This document shows, in pieces, positions 1-8,930 of a stretch of 64,000 nucleotides of DNA. Made by a program: the position numbers and the translations under genes. The stretch comes from Alkalihalobacillus trypoxylicola (GTDB taxonomy: Bacteria; Bacillota; Bacilli; Bacillales; Bacillaceae_D): the NCBI RefSeq assembly GCF_001590785.1, contig NZ_LTAO01000012.1, forward strand, positions 496,901 through 560,900, in the 5' to 3' direction. Each line of letters begins with the position of its first letter. Position 1 is the first letter of the stretch. The notes under the pieces are model-generated. The model was not told the DNA's origin and searched no databases. It saw only the letters and a program-made list of their open reading frames with translations.

Positions 1-188
1 ATTATAAGAAATGAATGATGAGTTTGATTCTATCAAGAAAAAATTCCCTAGGTTGCTCTTTTTTACATATAATTTACACGAGCTTTATGTTTAATTAAAA
101 AAGTTAGTCTACAATATAAAAGAACGGTTTCTTAGATGCTTAAAAGAAGCAATTCTTATAAGTATTGTAAAGAAATTCCCCTAATTTT

Positions 189-221
189 GACGAAAGCCCC
201 CCTTTGCTTTCGTCTTTTTTT
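189..221 (+). terminator. Rho-independent terminator of the gene upstream of the window
   Basis: A perfect 9 bp stem (GACGAAAGC/GCTTTCGTC) with a 7-8 nt loop is followed by seven T. It closes a plus-strand transcript entering from the left, and it separates that transcript from the hflKC promoter downstream. Confidence 0.85.
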
Positions 222-296
222 GATCAGCGAAATTGTCGAAAAAACACAAAAAAGAATGTGTTATTATAAAAGAAGGTAAAATCTATTGTAAAAAAG

Positions 297-323
297 TGAA
301 ACTCATTGCATAGATATTACGTA
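297..323 (+). promoter_or_regulatory. Sigma-W-like ECF promoter upstream of hflKC
   Basis: TGAAAC at 297-302 and CGTA at 320-323 are separated by 17 nt. This is the textbook arrangement for Bacillus sigma-W promoters (TGAAAC, 16-17 nt, CGTA). It lies about 35 bp before the hflK start and its ribosome binding site. Known sigma-W regulons contain membrane-stress genes, including SPFH/flotillin proteins, which fits this target. Promoter use is inferred. Confidence 0.6.
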
Positions 324-358
324 GAAGTAATGAGATTGATTAAGGAGAGGGGAATATC

Positions 359-1357
359 ATGACAATTAAGCAACTATTAGCAGGTTTTGCTTCTCTAATA
401 GTAATTGCGGTGTTAGCACTGTTTTTAGTAACAGGATGGTACATAGTAGATGAATCCGAACAAGCCGCTTTAATTACTTTTGGAAAAGTAGAAGAGACCG
501 TAACGGAGCCTGGTCTAAAATTTAAATTACCTTGGCCTATCCAAAAGGTAGAAATATTATCTCGAGGAACCTATAACCTTCAAGTTGGATATCAAGAAGA
601 AGGTGGAGAGGTTGTCGAATTTACGAACGAAGCAAAAATGATCACGGGTGATGAATTCATTGTGTTTGCAGATTTAGCTGTTCAATGGAGAATTAGCGAT
701 CCTGAGCAATTTTTATTTAGTACAGAGAAGCCAGAAGAAGTATTATATAATGCAGCATCTGCTTCATTAAGAGAAGTAATAGGAAGCTCTAATATAGATG
801 ATGCACTAACCGATCAACGAGCTGAAATAGAAGCGAAGGTTTTTGAGAACCTCGTGAGCCTTGTCGAAATTTACCAAATTGGAATAAGTATTCAAGATGT
901 AAAATTACAGGATGTTGAATTACCAACGCAAGAAGTTAGAAGAGCATTTACAGAAGTGACCGATGCAAGAGAAGAACGTTTAACGAAAATTAATGAAGCA
1001 CAAAAGTATGAGAATCAATTAATTAATGAAGCTGAAGGTGAAAAGGACGCAATTATTTCTCGTGCAGAAGGGCAAAAAATTGAGCGAGTGGAAAGAGCTC
1101 GTGGAGATATTGCCAAATTTGATGCACTATTTGAGGAATATCAAGTCAATCCAGATGTGACTAGACAACGATTAATGCTTGAAACTCTAGAGCAAATTTT
1201 ACCAGATACAGAGATTTATATTATGGATAATAATAGTGATACGATTAATTATTTACCAATAAGACCGATCGAACGTAACAATGAAGGTTCTTCCTCGAAT
1301 CCTCCACCGTTAAATAATCAATCTGATGATGAAGGAGGCGAAGAAAACAATGAGTGA
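359..1357 (+). CDS. hflK: HflK, SPFH/band-7 membrane protein (FtsH protease modulator)
   Basis: 332 aa. A single N-terminal transmembrane segment (about residues 6-27) precedes an SPFH/band-7 domain (about 28-225) and a charged coiled-coil region rich in E, A and R. The tail (about 300-332) is acidic and low in complexity. In characterised bacteria HflK and HflC form a large membrane ring that encloses or modulates the AAA protease FtsH; here this is inferred by family. The start has a good AAGGAGAGG site. The gene overlaps hflC by 8 bp, indicating translational coupling, and lies behind a sigma-W-like promoter. No ftsH is nearby. B. subtilis has flotillin-type SPFH proteins rather than an hflKC pair next to polA, so this is an accessory feature of the lineage. 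Confidence 0.9.
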   Translation: MTIKQLLAGFASLIVIAVLALFLVTGWYIVDESEQAALITFGKVEETVTEPGLKFKLPWPIQKVEILSRGTYNLQVGYQEEGGEVVEFTNEAKMITGDEFIVFADLAVQWRISDPEQFLFSTEKPEEVLYNAASASLREVIGSSNIDDALTDQRAEIEAKVFENLVSLVEIYQIGISIQDVKLQDVELPTQEVRRAFTEVTDAREERLTKINEAQKYENQLINEAEGEKDAIISRAEGQKIERVERARGDIAKFDALFEEYQVNPDVTRQRLMLETLEQILPDTEIYIMDNNSDTINYLPIRPIERNNEGSSSNPPPLNNQSDDEGGEENNE

Positions 1358-2291
1358 TGATCGCAATAATGTAATTGATATAGAAGATAAAAAGGTCCCC
1401 GAAAATTGGAGAAAGTATGTTCAATTAGGAGCGACCGCTGTTGTATTGATTGTGTTAATCTCAGTTATTATTAGCAATTTATTCATTGTCGAACAAGGTG
1501 AATATAAAGTGGTTCGTCAATTCGGAGAGGTAGTCCGTATAGAAGGAGAGCCAGGATTAAGTTATAAAATTCCATTTGTTCAAACCGTTACGACTTTACC
1601 AAAATATCAGCTCGTTTATGATATTCCAACGGCAGAAATCCATACGCGAGATAAGAAAAGAATGCTAGCTGATTATTATGCCGTATGGAGAATTGAAAGC
1701 CCTCAGCAAATGATTTCAAATGCACGAACGATTGAAAATGCGGAAGCGATTATGGGCGAAATTATTTTCTCTGCTATTCGTGCTGAGCTAGGACAGCTTG
1801 ATTTTGATTCTATTATTAATGATGAATCAGAAAGCTCTCGTGGTAATGTTAGTGAATTAGTAAGAGAACGAGTAAATGCAAGCTTAGAAAGTGGAAATTA
1901 CGGTATTACATTATCCGATATTCGTATGAAAAGAGCCGATCTACCAGAGGAAAATGAAGAAGCTGTTTACCGCCGAATGATATCGGAAAGACAAACGACA
2001 GCTCAAGACTACTTGTCTGAAGGGGATGCGGAAGCAACGAGAATTAGAGCAAGCACAGATATGAGAGTTCAAGAAATTGTTGCTACGGCTACAGCCGATG
2101 CGAATGAAATTATCGCGGAAGGTGAATCAGAGGCTGCTAGAATTTATAACGAAGCATTTGGTCAAGATATAGAATTTTATAGCTTATACAGAACATTAGA
2201 ATCTTATAAAAAGACCATAGGAAATGATACAGTAATCGTGTTACCAGCAGATGCTCCGTATACAAGGTTGCTAATGGGCTTGTACGAGTAA
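1350..2291 (+). CDS. hflC: HflC, SPFH/band-7 membrane protein partner of HflK
   Basis: 313 aa from the ATG at 1350, chosen because GGAGG at 1334-1338 is well spaced for it. The longer reading from 1326 would start before that site. One transmembrane segment (about residues 24-45) is followed by a band-7 domain and a helical region with the sequence SEGDAEATRIRAST, typical of HflC. The gene overlaps the end of hflK in another frame, so the two are coupled and should be made in similar amounts. A terminator follows, making hflKC a self-contained two-gene operon. Confidence 0.9.
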   Translation: MSDDRNNVIDIEDKKVPENWRKYVQLGATAVVLIVLISVIISNLFIVEQGEYKVVRQFGEVVRIEGEPGLSYKIPFVQTVTTLPKYQLVYDIPTAEIHTRDKKRMLADYYAVWRIESPQQMISNARTIENAEAIMGEIIFSAIRAELGQLDFDSIINDESESSRGNVSELVRERVNASLESGNYGITLSDIRMKRADLPEENEEAVYRRMISERQTTAQDYLSEGDAEATRIRASTDMRVQEIVATATADANEIIAEGESEAARIYNEAFGQDIEFYSLYRTLESYKKTIGNDTVIVLPADAPYTRLLMGLYE

Positions 2292-2331
2292 TAGTTTAAT
2301 AAAAAATGGTTAAGATACACGATTTTTAAAG

Positions 2332-2368
2332 AGTTGGATGGCTAAATTATAGCCTTCCAACTTTTTTT
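2332..2368 (+). terminator. Terminator after hflKC
   Basis: An 11 bp stem with one mismatch (GTTGGATGGCT/AGCCTTCCAAC) and a 7 nt loop is followed by seven T, 40 bp after the hflC stop. Confidence 0.85.
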
Positions 2369-2530
2369 GATATATGAAGAGCTATTCTAAATATTTTTAT
2401 AAACAGCTTTTCAAGCTTCTCTATGTAAAAAATAATGCCGTTGTAAGAGGAATAGGCTTATTTTCGTTTTTAAGGTCCATTATGCTACAATATTGGTACG
2501 AGATTAGAAAAAGAATAGGAGCGATTGAAT

Positions 2531-5161
2531 TTGAACAAGCTCATTTTAATTGACGGAAATAGTATTGCTTACCGTGCTTTTTTTGCATTACCATTGTTAA
2601 ATAATGATAAAGGGGTTTATACGAATGCCGTCTATGGTTTTACGACGATGCTTTTGAAAATGATTGAAGATGACCAACCAACTCATATGCTAGTTGCTTT
2701 TGATAAAGGAAAAACGACCTTTCGCCATAAAACATTTTCTGAATATAAAGGTGGGAGACAGAAAACCCCCCCTGAATTGTCTGAGCAATTCTCGCTGCTT
2801 CGAGAAGTGTTAGATGCCTTTCAAATCAAAAGGTTTGAAGTGGACGAATATGAAGCTGATGATATAATCGGCACGCTGGCCAAAAAAGCAGGAAAAAAGG
2901 ATTGGCAAGTGAAGGTTTATACAGGAGATCGTGATTTACTTCAACTCGTATCTGATAACATAACGGTTGCCTTAACGAAAAAAGGTATCTCACAAGTAGA
3001 AGAGTATACTCCTGAGACTATTACAGAAAAATATGGATTTGAACCCATTCGTATTATTGATATGAAGGGTTTAATGGGCGATAGCTCTGACAATATTCCT
3101 GGTGTTCCAGGAGTAGGAGAAAAAACCGCTTTAAAATTATTAAAAGAATATGAAACGATAGAAAATGTATTAGACTCTATTGATAGCATTTCGGGTAAGA
3201 AGCTTAAAGAGCGATTAACAGAAAACAAAGAACAAGCTTTGATGAGTAAAGAGCTAGCGACTATCTTTTTAGATGTACCGGTAAGTACACCATTAGAGGA
3301 ATTATCATTTGGGAATTACAAAAATGAACAGGTCGTTTCTATTTTTAAAGAATTAGAGTTTCAATCTCTATTGGAAAGATTTTCACCTGATGAGGAATTT
3401 TCGTCGAACGAGGAATTGGAGGAGTTATCTTATCAAGAGCTAACAGAGGTAACCGCTGAGCAGTTAGTTTCTCCTTCGTCATTGATTGTAGAGGTTTTAG
3501 ATGAGCACTATCATGATAGAGAAATAATCGGATTCTCCTTAGTCAATCAAACAGGTCGCTATTTTATTAGTCCGGAAAATGCGATTCGATCAGATGAGTT
3601 TAAGAAATGGCTAAATGATGAATCCCAAAAGAAATGGGTATTCGATGCCAAAAGAGCGGTTGTATTGTTAGGGAAACAAGGTGTTGACCTAAAGGGAATC
3701 GAATTTGATTTATTGATGGCCTCCTATTTGTTAGATCCTTCTCATTCCTCTCATGATATGGATGATATTACGAAACGTAAAAACGTCGGTAAAGTACAGG
3801 CAGATGATGTTGTTTACGGTAAAGGAGCCAAGCTTAAACAACCTGAGAAAGATATTTTAGCTCAGCATTTAGTAAAAAAAGCGCAGGCCACTTTTGATTT
3901 AAAAGAAATGCTTGAAAAAGAATTAAAGGAAAATGAGCAAGAGCAACTCTTTTTTGACTTAGAAATGCCACTTTCTATTGTATTAGCTAAAATGGAGATA
4001 ACAGGAGTGAAGGTTGATAAAGAGCAATTAGAGAAAATGGGTGAAGATTTAGAGGAGAGGCTACTCGCGCTTGAAGAAAAAATTCATTCTTTAGCAGGAG
4101 AGTCGTTTAATATTAATTCTCCTAAGCAATTAGGACAAATTTTATTTGAAAAGTTAGAATTGCCTCCTGTTAAAAAAACAAAAACAGGTTATTCAACCTC
4201 GGCTGATGTATTAGAAAAGCTCGCAGGCAAACATGACATTATTGAACATATTCTCCTATATCGTCAATTAGGGAAGCTAAACTCTACCTACATTGAAGGT
4301 TTGTTAAAGGTCATTAGAGAGGGTTCAAGTAAAATTCATACAAGGTTTAATCAAGCACTCACTCAAACAGGAAGACTAAGCTCGATCGATCCAAACCTAC
4401 AAAATATACCTATTCGATTAGAAGAGGGAAGAAAGATTAGAAAAGCTTTTGTGGCATCTCAGGACCATTGGAAAATAATCGCGGCAGATTATTCACAAAT
4501 AGAGCTACGTGTCTTAGCTCATATTTCAGGAGATGAGGGATTGATAGAAGCTTTTGAGAAGGATATGGATGTTCATACAAAAACAGCAATGGATGTATTC
4601 CATGTTTCTCAAGAAGAAGTGACAAGTCAAATGAGAAGAAGTGCGAAAGCGGTAAATTTTGGGATCGTTTATGGCATAAGTGATTATGGATTATCACAAA
4701 ATTTGGGAATTACTCGGAAGGAAGCAGCAGAATTTATCGAACGATACTTCAAAAGCTATCCAAAGGTAAAGGCCTACATGGATGATGTGGTTGAAGAGGC
4801 GCGTGAAAAAGGGTATGTAGAAACTTTATTAAAGAGAAGAAGATACTTACCAGAACTTACTAGTCGCAATTTTAATTTAAGAAGCTTTGCTGAACGAACA
4901 GCGATGAATACACCTATTCAAGGTACGGCTGCTGATATTATTAAAAAGGCAATGGTCGATATGGGTAAGGAAATGGAAAAAGGTTCGTTTAAAAGCAAAA
5001 TGTTATTACAAGTTCACGATGAATTAATCTTTGAAGCACCAGAAGATGAAAAAGAGTCATTAATGAAGCTGATAAAACAAGTGATGGAAAGTGCTCTCGA
5101 CTTAAAGGTGCCGCTTAAGGTCGAGGCTGAAATTGGAGATAGTTGGTATGATGCTAAATAA
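2531..5161 (+). CDS. polA: DNA polymerase I
   Basis: 876 aa, full length for the family. It has an N-terminal 5'-3' exonuclease (about residues 1-290), a central 3'-5' exonuclease-like domain (about 305-470) and a family-A polymerase domain. Polymerase motif A (DYSQIELRVLAHIS, near 653), motif B (RRSAKAVNFGIVYG, near 700) and motif C (QVHDELIFE, near 826) are intact. The 3'-5' exonuclease domain lacks an obvious DxE metal-binding motif, as in Bacillus/Geobacillus enzymes without proofreading. Two in-frame TTG codons (2525, 2531) could start it. AGGAG at 2517-2521 fits 2531 (9 nt) and is too close to 2525. mutM follows after 11 bp, giving a repair operon. Confidence 0.97.
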   Translation: MNKLILIDGNSIAYRAFFALPLLNNDKGVYTNAVYGFTTMLLKMIEDDQPTHMLVAFDKGKTTFRHKTFSEYKGGRQKTPPELSEQFSLLREVLDAFQIKRFEVDEYEADDIIGTLAKKAGKKDWQVKVYTGDRDLLQLVSDNITVALTKKGISQVEEYTPETITEKYGFEPIRIIDMKGLMGDSSDNIPGVPGVGEKTALKLLKEYETIENVLDSIDSISGKKLKERLTENKEQALMSKELATIFLDVPVSTPLEELSFGNYKNEQVVSIFKELEFQSLLERFSPDEEFSSNEELEELSYQELTEVTAEQLVSPSSLIVEVLDEHYHDREIIGFSLVNQTGRYFISPENAIRSDEFKKWLNDESQKKWVFDAKRAVVLLGKQGVDLKGIEFDLLMASYLLDPSHSSHDMDDITKRKNVGKVQADDVVYGKGAKLKQPEKDILAQHLVKKAQATFDLKEMLEKELKENEQEQLFFDLEMPLSIVLAKMEITGVKVDKEQLEKMGEDLEERLLALEEKIHSLAGESFNINSPKQLGQILFEKLELPPVKKTKTGYSTSADVLEKLAGKHDIIEHILLYRQLGKLNSTYIEGLLKVIREGSSKIHTRFNQALTQTGRLSSIDPNLQNIPIRLEEGRKIRKAFVASQDHWKIIAADYSQIELRVLAHISGDEGLIEAFEKDMDVHTKTAMDVFHVSQEEVTSQMRRSAKAVNFGIVYGISDYGLSQNLGITRKEAAEFIERYFKSYPKVKAYMDDVVEEAREKGYVETLLKRRRYLPELTSRNFNLRSFAERTAMNTPIQGTAADIIKKAMVDMGKEMEKGSFKSKMLLQVHDELIFEAPEDEKESLMKLIKQVMESALDLKVPLKVEAEIGDSWYDAK

Positions 5162-5172
5162 GGAGAGTAAAA

Positions 5173-5997
5173 ATGCCTGAATTACCTGAGGTAGAAACCG
5201 TAAGAAGAACTTTAACCGAATTAATCGTTGGAAAAACAATAGAGGAAATCGACATTTTTTGGCCACGGATTATTAAAAAACCAGATGATACTCATCAGTT
5301 TAAAACCATACTGATAGGTCAAAGCATTCGAAGCATAGAGCGTCGTGGTAAATTTATCTTATTTCAACTGGACGATTTTGTATTAGTCTCTCATCTAAGG
5401 ATGGAAGGTCGTTACGGGCTTTATAAAAATGGCGAGGAACGAACGAAGCATACCCATGTTGTATTTCACTTTACCGATAATAGTCAATTATGGTATCAAG
5501 ATGTACGGAAATTTGGGACGATGCATGTGTTTAAAAAGGGAGAAGAATTTCTAAATGAACCTTTGACTGGATTAGGTGTTGAGCCGTTTTCGGAGGAATT
5601 TCAATTACCGATCTTATTACATTCTTTTTCTAATACCACCCGTAATGTTAAAGCTGTTTTATTAGATCAAAGAACAGTCGTTGGTTTGGGTAATATTTAT
5701 GTAGATGAAGCATTATTTAGGTCTGGAATACTTCCAGAAAGAAAGGCGTCCAGTCTAACGGATTTAGAGGTTACACTTCTTCACGAGAAAATTAAAGGAA
5801 CCTTACAAGAAGCCGTTGATATGGGGGGTAGCTCCGTTAAGTCTTATGTAAACGGACAAGGTGAAATGGGAATGTTTCAGCAACGTTTAGATGTGTACGG
5901 ACGAAAAGGTCAGCCTTGTAACCATTGTGGGAATGAAATTGAAAAGAAGGTTGTAAGCGGAAGAGGTACTCATTATTGTCCTAGCTGTCAGAAATAA
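5173..5997 (+). CDS. mutM: Formamidopyrimidine-DNA glycosylase (Fpg/MutM)
   Basis: 274 aa. It excises 8-oxoguanine and formamidopyrimidines and nicks the abasic site. The N-terminal PELPEVETVRR carries the catalytic proline (Pro2) and Glu3. The helix-two-turn-helix region contains GLGNIYVDEALF. The C-terminal zinc finger has its four cysteines in CNHCG and CPSC. Start ATG has an AAGGAGAG site, 11 bp after polA. Operon context with polA, ytaF and coaE matches B. subtilis. Confidence 0.97.
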   Translation: MPELPEVETVRRTLTELIVGKTIEEIDIFWPRIIKKPDDTHQFKTILIGQSIRSIERRGKFILFQLDDFVLVSHLRMEGRYGLYKNGEERTKHTHVVFHFTDNSQLWYQDVRKFGTMHVFKKGEEFLNEPLTGLGVEPFSEEFQLPILLHSFSNTTRNVKAVLLDQRTVVGLGNIYVDEALFRSGILPERKASSLTDLEVTLLHEKIKGTLQEAVDMGGSSVKSYVNGQGEMGMFQQRLDVYGRKGQPCNHCGNEIEKKVVSGRGTHYCPSCQK

Positions 5998-6067
5998 CGT
6001 ACTTTGGAAAGGCTCTTTCCATATACTATCGTAAGAAACGATTGGAATTGGAAGGAGCGTAACTGAA

Positions 6068-6694
6068 GTGGTTATTTTTTCTTTATTAGCCTTAACTTTG
6101 GCAGTAAGCTTAGACAGCTTTGGTGTAGGATTAACATATGGATTAAGGAAAATGAAGCTACCATTTAAATCATTATTATTTATTGCTAGCTGCTCCGCTA
6201 TTGTTATACTCATTTCTATGGGAATGGGATCCCTCATTCAAGAGTGGGTATCACCAGAAGTAGCTAGCTCACTAGGCGGAATTATTTTAATTTTAATTGG
6301 CGCTTGGGCACTTTATCAGGTGATTAAAAACCCAAAGGCTTCTAATGAGAAAAAGGAAGTCATTTTAAATTTTGAAATTAAAACATTAGGTGTTGTTATA
6401 CGTGTGCTAAGACACCCTATGTCAGCCGATTTAGATGACTCAGGGACGATAAGTGGAAGAGAAGCGATCCTGTTAGGATTAGCTTTATCTCTCGACGCAT
6501 TTGGTGCAGGGATAGGAGCTGCCTTAATAGGATTCCCTCCTCTTTTATTAGCTATTTGTGTCGCTTGTATGAGTGCACTTTTCCTCACTGTAGGAATGAA
6601 ATTCGGACATTATTTTTCTTCTTCAAACTGGATGCAGAAATTCTCATTTATCCCGGGGCTACTTTTAATTATATTAGGTGTCTCGAGCTTGTGA
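6068..6694 (+). CDS. ytaF: YtaF, sporulation-associated membrane protein (MntP-like)
   Basis: 208 aa, GTG start with AGGAGCG upstream. About six hydrophobic helices form two related halves. Each begins with a LSLD(S/A)FG motif (residues about 14-20 and 141-147), as in the MntP-type manganese exporters. A loop near residues 119-127 (DLDDSGTIS) resembles an EF-hand and may bind a metal ion. YtaF is known as a sporulation membrane protein; its substrate is not established. The gene sits between mutM and coaE as in B. subtilis, with coaE 19 bp downstream. Confidence 0.9.
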   Translation: MVIFSLLALTLAVSLDSFGVGLTYGLRKMKLPFKSLLFIASCSAIVILISMGMGSLIQEWVSPEVASSLGGIILILIGAWALYQVIKNPKASNEKKEVILNFEIKTLGVVIRVLRHPMSADLDDSGTISGREAILLGLALSLDAFGAGIGAALIGFPPLLLAICVACMSALFLTVGMKFGHYFSSSNWMQKFSFIPGLLLIILGVSSL

Positions 6695-6713
6695 TGGAAT
6701 AGGAGTAACAATT

Positions 6714-7307
6714 ATGTCACTTATCATCGGTTTAACAGGTGGAATTGCAAGCGGTAAATCAACCGTTTCAAACTACTTAAAAAATAAAAAGATTCCAATA
6801 GTTGATGCGGATCAGATTGCTAGGCAAGTCGTTGAGCCAGGTCAGCCTGCTTATATAGAAATCATCAATCATTTTGGAGCTGACATTTTATTGTCTTCGA
6901 AACAGATAAATCGTCCAAAATTAGGCAAGCTTATTTTTGATGATGAGCAAAAACGCTTGAAGCTTAATGACATCGTTCATCCTGCTGTTCGCTCTCAAAT
7001 GCTCTTAGAAAAGGAACACTATCAAAAGCAAAATTATCAACAAATCGTCATGGATATTCCATTGCTTTATGAAAGTCAATTATTTTATTTGGTCGATAAA
7101 GTATTGTTAGTTTATGTGGACGAAAACGTACAATTAGAGCGATTAATGCAACGAAATCAATACGACCGTGAAACAGCATTAGCTCGCATCCACTCACAAT
7201 GGAAATTAATCGATAAGAAGGAACGAGCCGACGCCATTATTGATAACAATGGTTCGTTAGAAGCTACCTATCAACAAATCGAAACGATTTTGAAAATGTG
7301 GAGCTGA
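6714..7307 (+). CDS. coaE: Dephospho-CoA kinase
   Basis: 197 aa from the ATG at 6714, which follows AGGAG at 6701-6705. A longer in-frame reading from 6678 would overlap ytaF and has no suitable site. The P-loop GLTGGIASGKST (residues 6-17) and the conserved MDIPLLYE motif identify the enzyme, which phosphorylates dephospho-CoA at the ribose 3' position, the last step of coenzyme A synthesis. It ends the polA-mutM-ytaF-coaE cluster. The gapB and speD genes that follow coaE in B. subtilis are absent here. Confidence 0.96.
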   Translation: MSLIIGLTGGIASGKSTVSNYLKNKKIPIVDADQIARQVVEPGQPAYIEIINHFGADILLSSKQINRPKLGKLIFDDEQKRLKLNDIVHPAVRSQMLLEKEHYQKQNYQQIVMDIPLLYESQLFYLVDKVLLVYVDENVQLERLMQRNQYDRETALARIHSQWKLIDKKERADAIIDNNGSLEATYQQIETILKMWS

Positions 7308-7782
7308 CCATCTCACTATTTTATAAATAAAAAATCTTGAAGAAAGAGAAAGTAAGCTGGGACATCTTTAAAAGCTGGATTTGGAAATGGCGAATGATTG
7401 GAAGGTGATGGAGTGTAAGAATACACGAGAAATGGGGGCAATACTTCAGTCTCCTCTCTGGATAAATCCCACTCTTGAATTTTTCAGATACGCGCCAATT
7501 CCTCAGGTGTTCTTCAATTTTCTATTCGCTCATTTTCTCTAAAAAAACGAAGAACGTTCCTCATTTAGGAAAAAGTTCTTCGTTTTTTATCGTTCTATTT
7601 ATAAATAGAAGATTTTGGTATGAGTGTGATTTGCATTTCTTAATGACTAGTGGCTTTGTTAGGCGCTCACCTGATCACCGAGATGACCTTTTAGTATCTA
7701 GTGCTGAGACAGATTTTTGTCCAAAAAATGAGCAGAATGTGATATGATTATAGTATTACATAAGAGAAAATGGGTGAAATGT
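7308..7782. other. Non-coding gap where gapB-speD lie in B. subtilis
   Basis: 475 bp with no supportable gene. A 90-codon open frame at 7475-7747 has no ribosome binding site and no recognisable protein features. The left part (about 7355-7400, GCTGGGACAT then TCTTTAAAAGCTGGATTT) resembles the right end of repeat family B. A strong hairpin follows at 7542-7588. Confidence 0.6.
7542..7588. terminator. Strong hairpin with T-tract, symmetrical
   Basis: A 13 bp stem AAAAAACGAAGAA/TTCTTCGTTTTTT with an interior of about 20 nt. The A-run on the left and T-run on the right let it work in either direction. It lies between coaE and the next gene. Confidence 0.65.
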
Positions 7783-8184
7783 ATGGGCTTTCGTGATTTT
7801 ATCGTATTTATTTCAAGTAACCGAACGGAAACAAGAGAAGCGCATCAAACAGAGGAACTAAAAACTAGATATTATAAGGCTTCAAAGGAAAACGTGATGA
7901 AAGCAGTAGAAAAGGTCATTAAAGATCAAGGTTTTGGTATTAAACGTTATGAATTAGATCGTGGTGAAATTGTAGGGAATGAGAAAAAAGGAAAAAAACA
8001 ATTAATCGTAGCAACCGTTATTACGGTCAAGCCTTTTAAAACAGCAGTAGATTTTTCGGTTTCTACGGACTCTATATTACCTTCAGATTTTGGTAAAAGT
8101 AGAAAGGTTCTTCTATCATTTTATCAGCAGCTTGATAAAGAGCTAAGCTTTATTGGAACAGGGTTAGGAGATCAACTACTTTAG
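7783..8184 (+). CDS. Conserved-looking small cytosolic protein, function unknown
   Basis: 133 aa from the ATG at 7783, preceded by GGGTGA. An upstream in-frame ATG at 7744 lacks a site. I do not recognise the family. There is no signal peptide or membrane segment. The composition is mixed alpha/beta, with a basic helix near residues 25-45 (RYYKASKENVMKAVEKVI) and a beta-rich middle (GEIVGNEKKGKKQLIVATV). Codon use looks like its neighbours, and the gene stands alone between coaE and nrdR. Confidence 0.75.
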   Translation: MGFRDFIVFISSNRTETREAHQTEELKTRYYKASKENVMKAVEKVIKDQGFGIKRYELDRGEIVGNEKKGKKQLIVATVITVKPFKTAVDFSVSTDSILPSDFGKSRKVLLSFYQQLDKELSFIGTGLGDQLL

Positions 8185-8370
8185 TAGCTTGTCACATCTC
8201 TTAATTTTTTATATGATAGAAATAGTGAAGGGTCATAAATATTTTCGGACAGCTCATAGAAATACTTCTAAATGAAACGTCCTATAGTAGGAATAGTAAT
8301 GACTTGCTTTCCAGATTAAAAGAGAAAAATAACCTAAATTAGGTTTTGGTTAAAAACTGGAGATGGTAAT

Positions 8371-8829
8371 ATGCGATGTCCGACTTGTCATCATATCGGT
8401 ACTAGGGTATTAGATTCAAGACCAAGTCATGAAGGTCGTTCGATCAGAAGAAGAAGAGAATGCGAAGAGTGTAATCAGAGATTTACAACCTTCGAAATGG
8501 TAGAAGAAATTCCATTGATTGTTGTGAAAAAAGATGGAACAAGACAGGAATTTAATCGTGATAAGATTTTGCGTGGTTTAATTCGTGCCTGTGAAAAACG
8601 TTCTGTTTCATTAGATACTCTTGAAAGTATCGTTGCAAATGTAGAAAGAGAATTAAGAGGAAAAGGTAAAAATGAGGTGCAAAGTCATGATGTTGGCGAA
8701 TTCGTGATGGAACAATTAGCTGATATCGATGATGTAGCTTATGTTCGCTTTGCCTCTGTATACAGACAATTTAAAGATATAAATGTATTTATAAAAGAAC
8801 TGACTGAATTAATGGATAAACCCCGCTAA
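8371..8829 (+). CDS. nrdR: Transcriptional repressor NrdR
   Basis: 152 aa. The N-terminal zinc ribbon has CPTC (residues 3-6) and CEEC (31-34), followed by an ATP-cone domain (about 49-139; [20 protein letters not shown]). NrdR senses ATP/dATP and represses ribonucleotide reductase genes. It lies directly upstream of dnaB-dnaI, as in other Bacillus, linking nucleotide supply to replication initiation. GGAGATG precedes the start. A palindrome AACCTAAATTAGGTT at 8331-8345 just before the gene could be an operator; this is only a suggestion. Confidence 0.96.
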   Translation: MRCPTCHHIGTRVLDSRPSHEGRSIRRRRECEECNQRFTTFEMVEEIPLIVVKKDGTRQEFNRDKILRGLIRACEKRSVSLDTLESIVANVERELRGKGKNEVQSHDVGEFVMEQLADIDDVAYVRFASVYRQFKDINVFIKELTELMDKPR

Positions 8830-8836
8830 TTGCTGA

Positions 8837-8874
8837 AAGAGCTTAAAGCGCCTAGACGCTGAGGGCTCTTTTTT
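8837..8874 (+). terminator. Terminator between nrdR and dnaB
   Basis: Nested stem AAGAGC...AGCG/CGCT...GCTCTT followed by Ts, 8 bp after the nrdR stop. It probably attenuates rather than separates transcription, since dnaB follows on the same strand. Confidence 0.65.
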
Positions 8875-8930
8875 ACACATGATTGGCTGTTCAAGAAAAC
8901 ATATATTAGAAATGAAGGGAGGGGCTTTTT

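Noticed and set aside
3300-3950. Possible damage in the 3'-5' exonuclease domain of polA
   Set aside because: Loss of the DxE motif is normal for Bacillus-type DNA polymerase I; the frame is intact and the length is normal.
7475-7747. Open frame of 90 codons after coaE
   Set aside because: No ribosome binding site, no recognisable protein features, and it runs through a strong hairpin with A- and T-runs.
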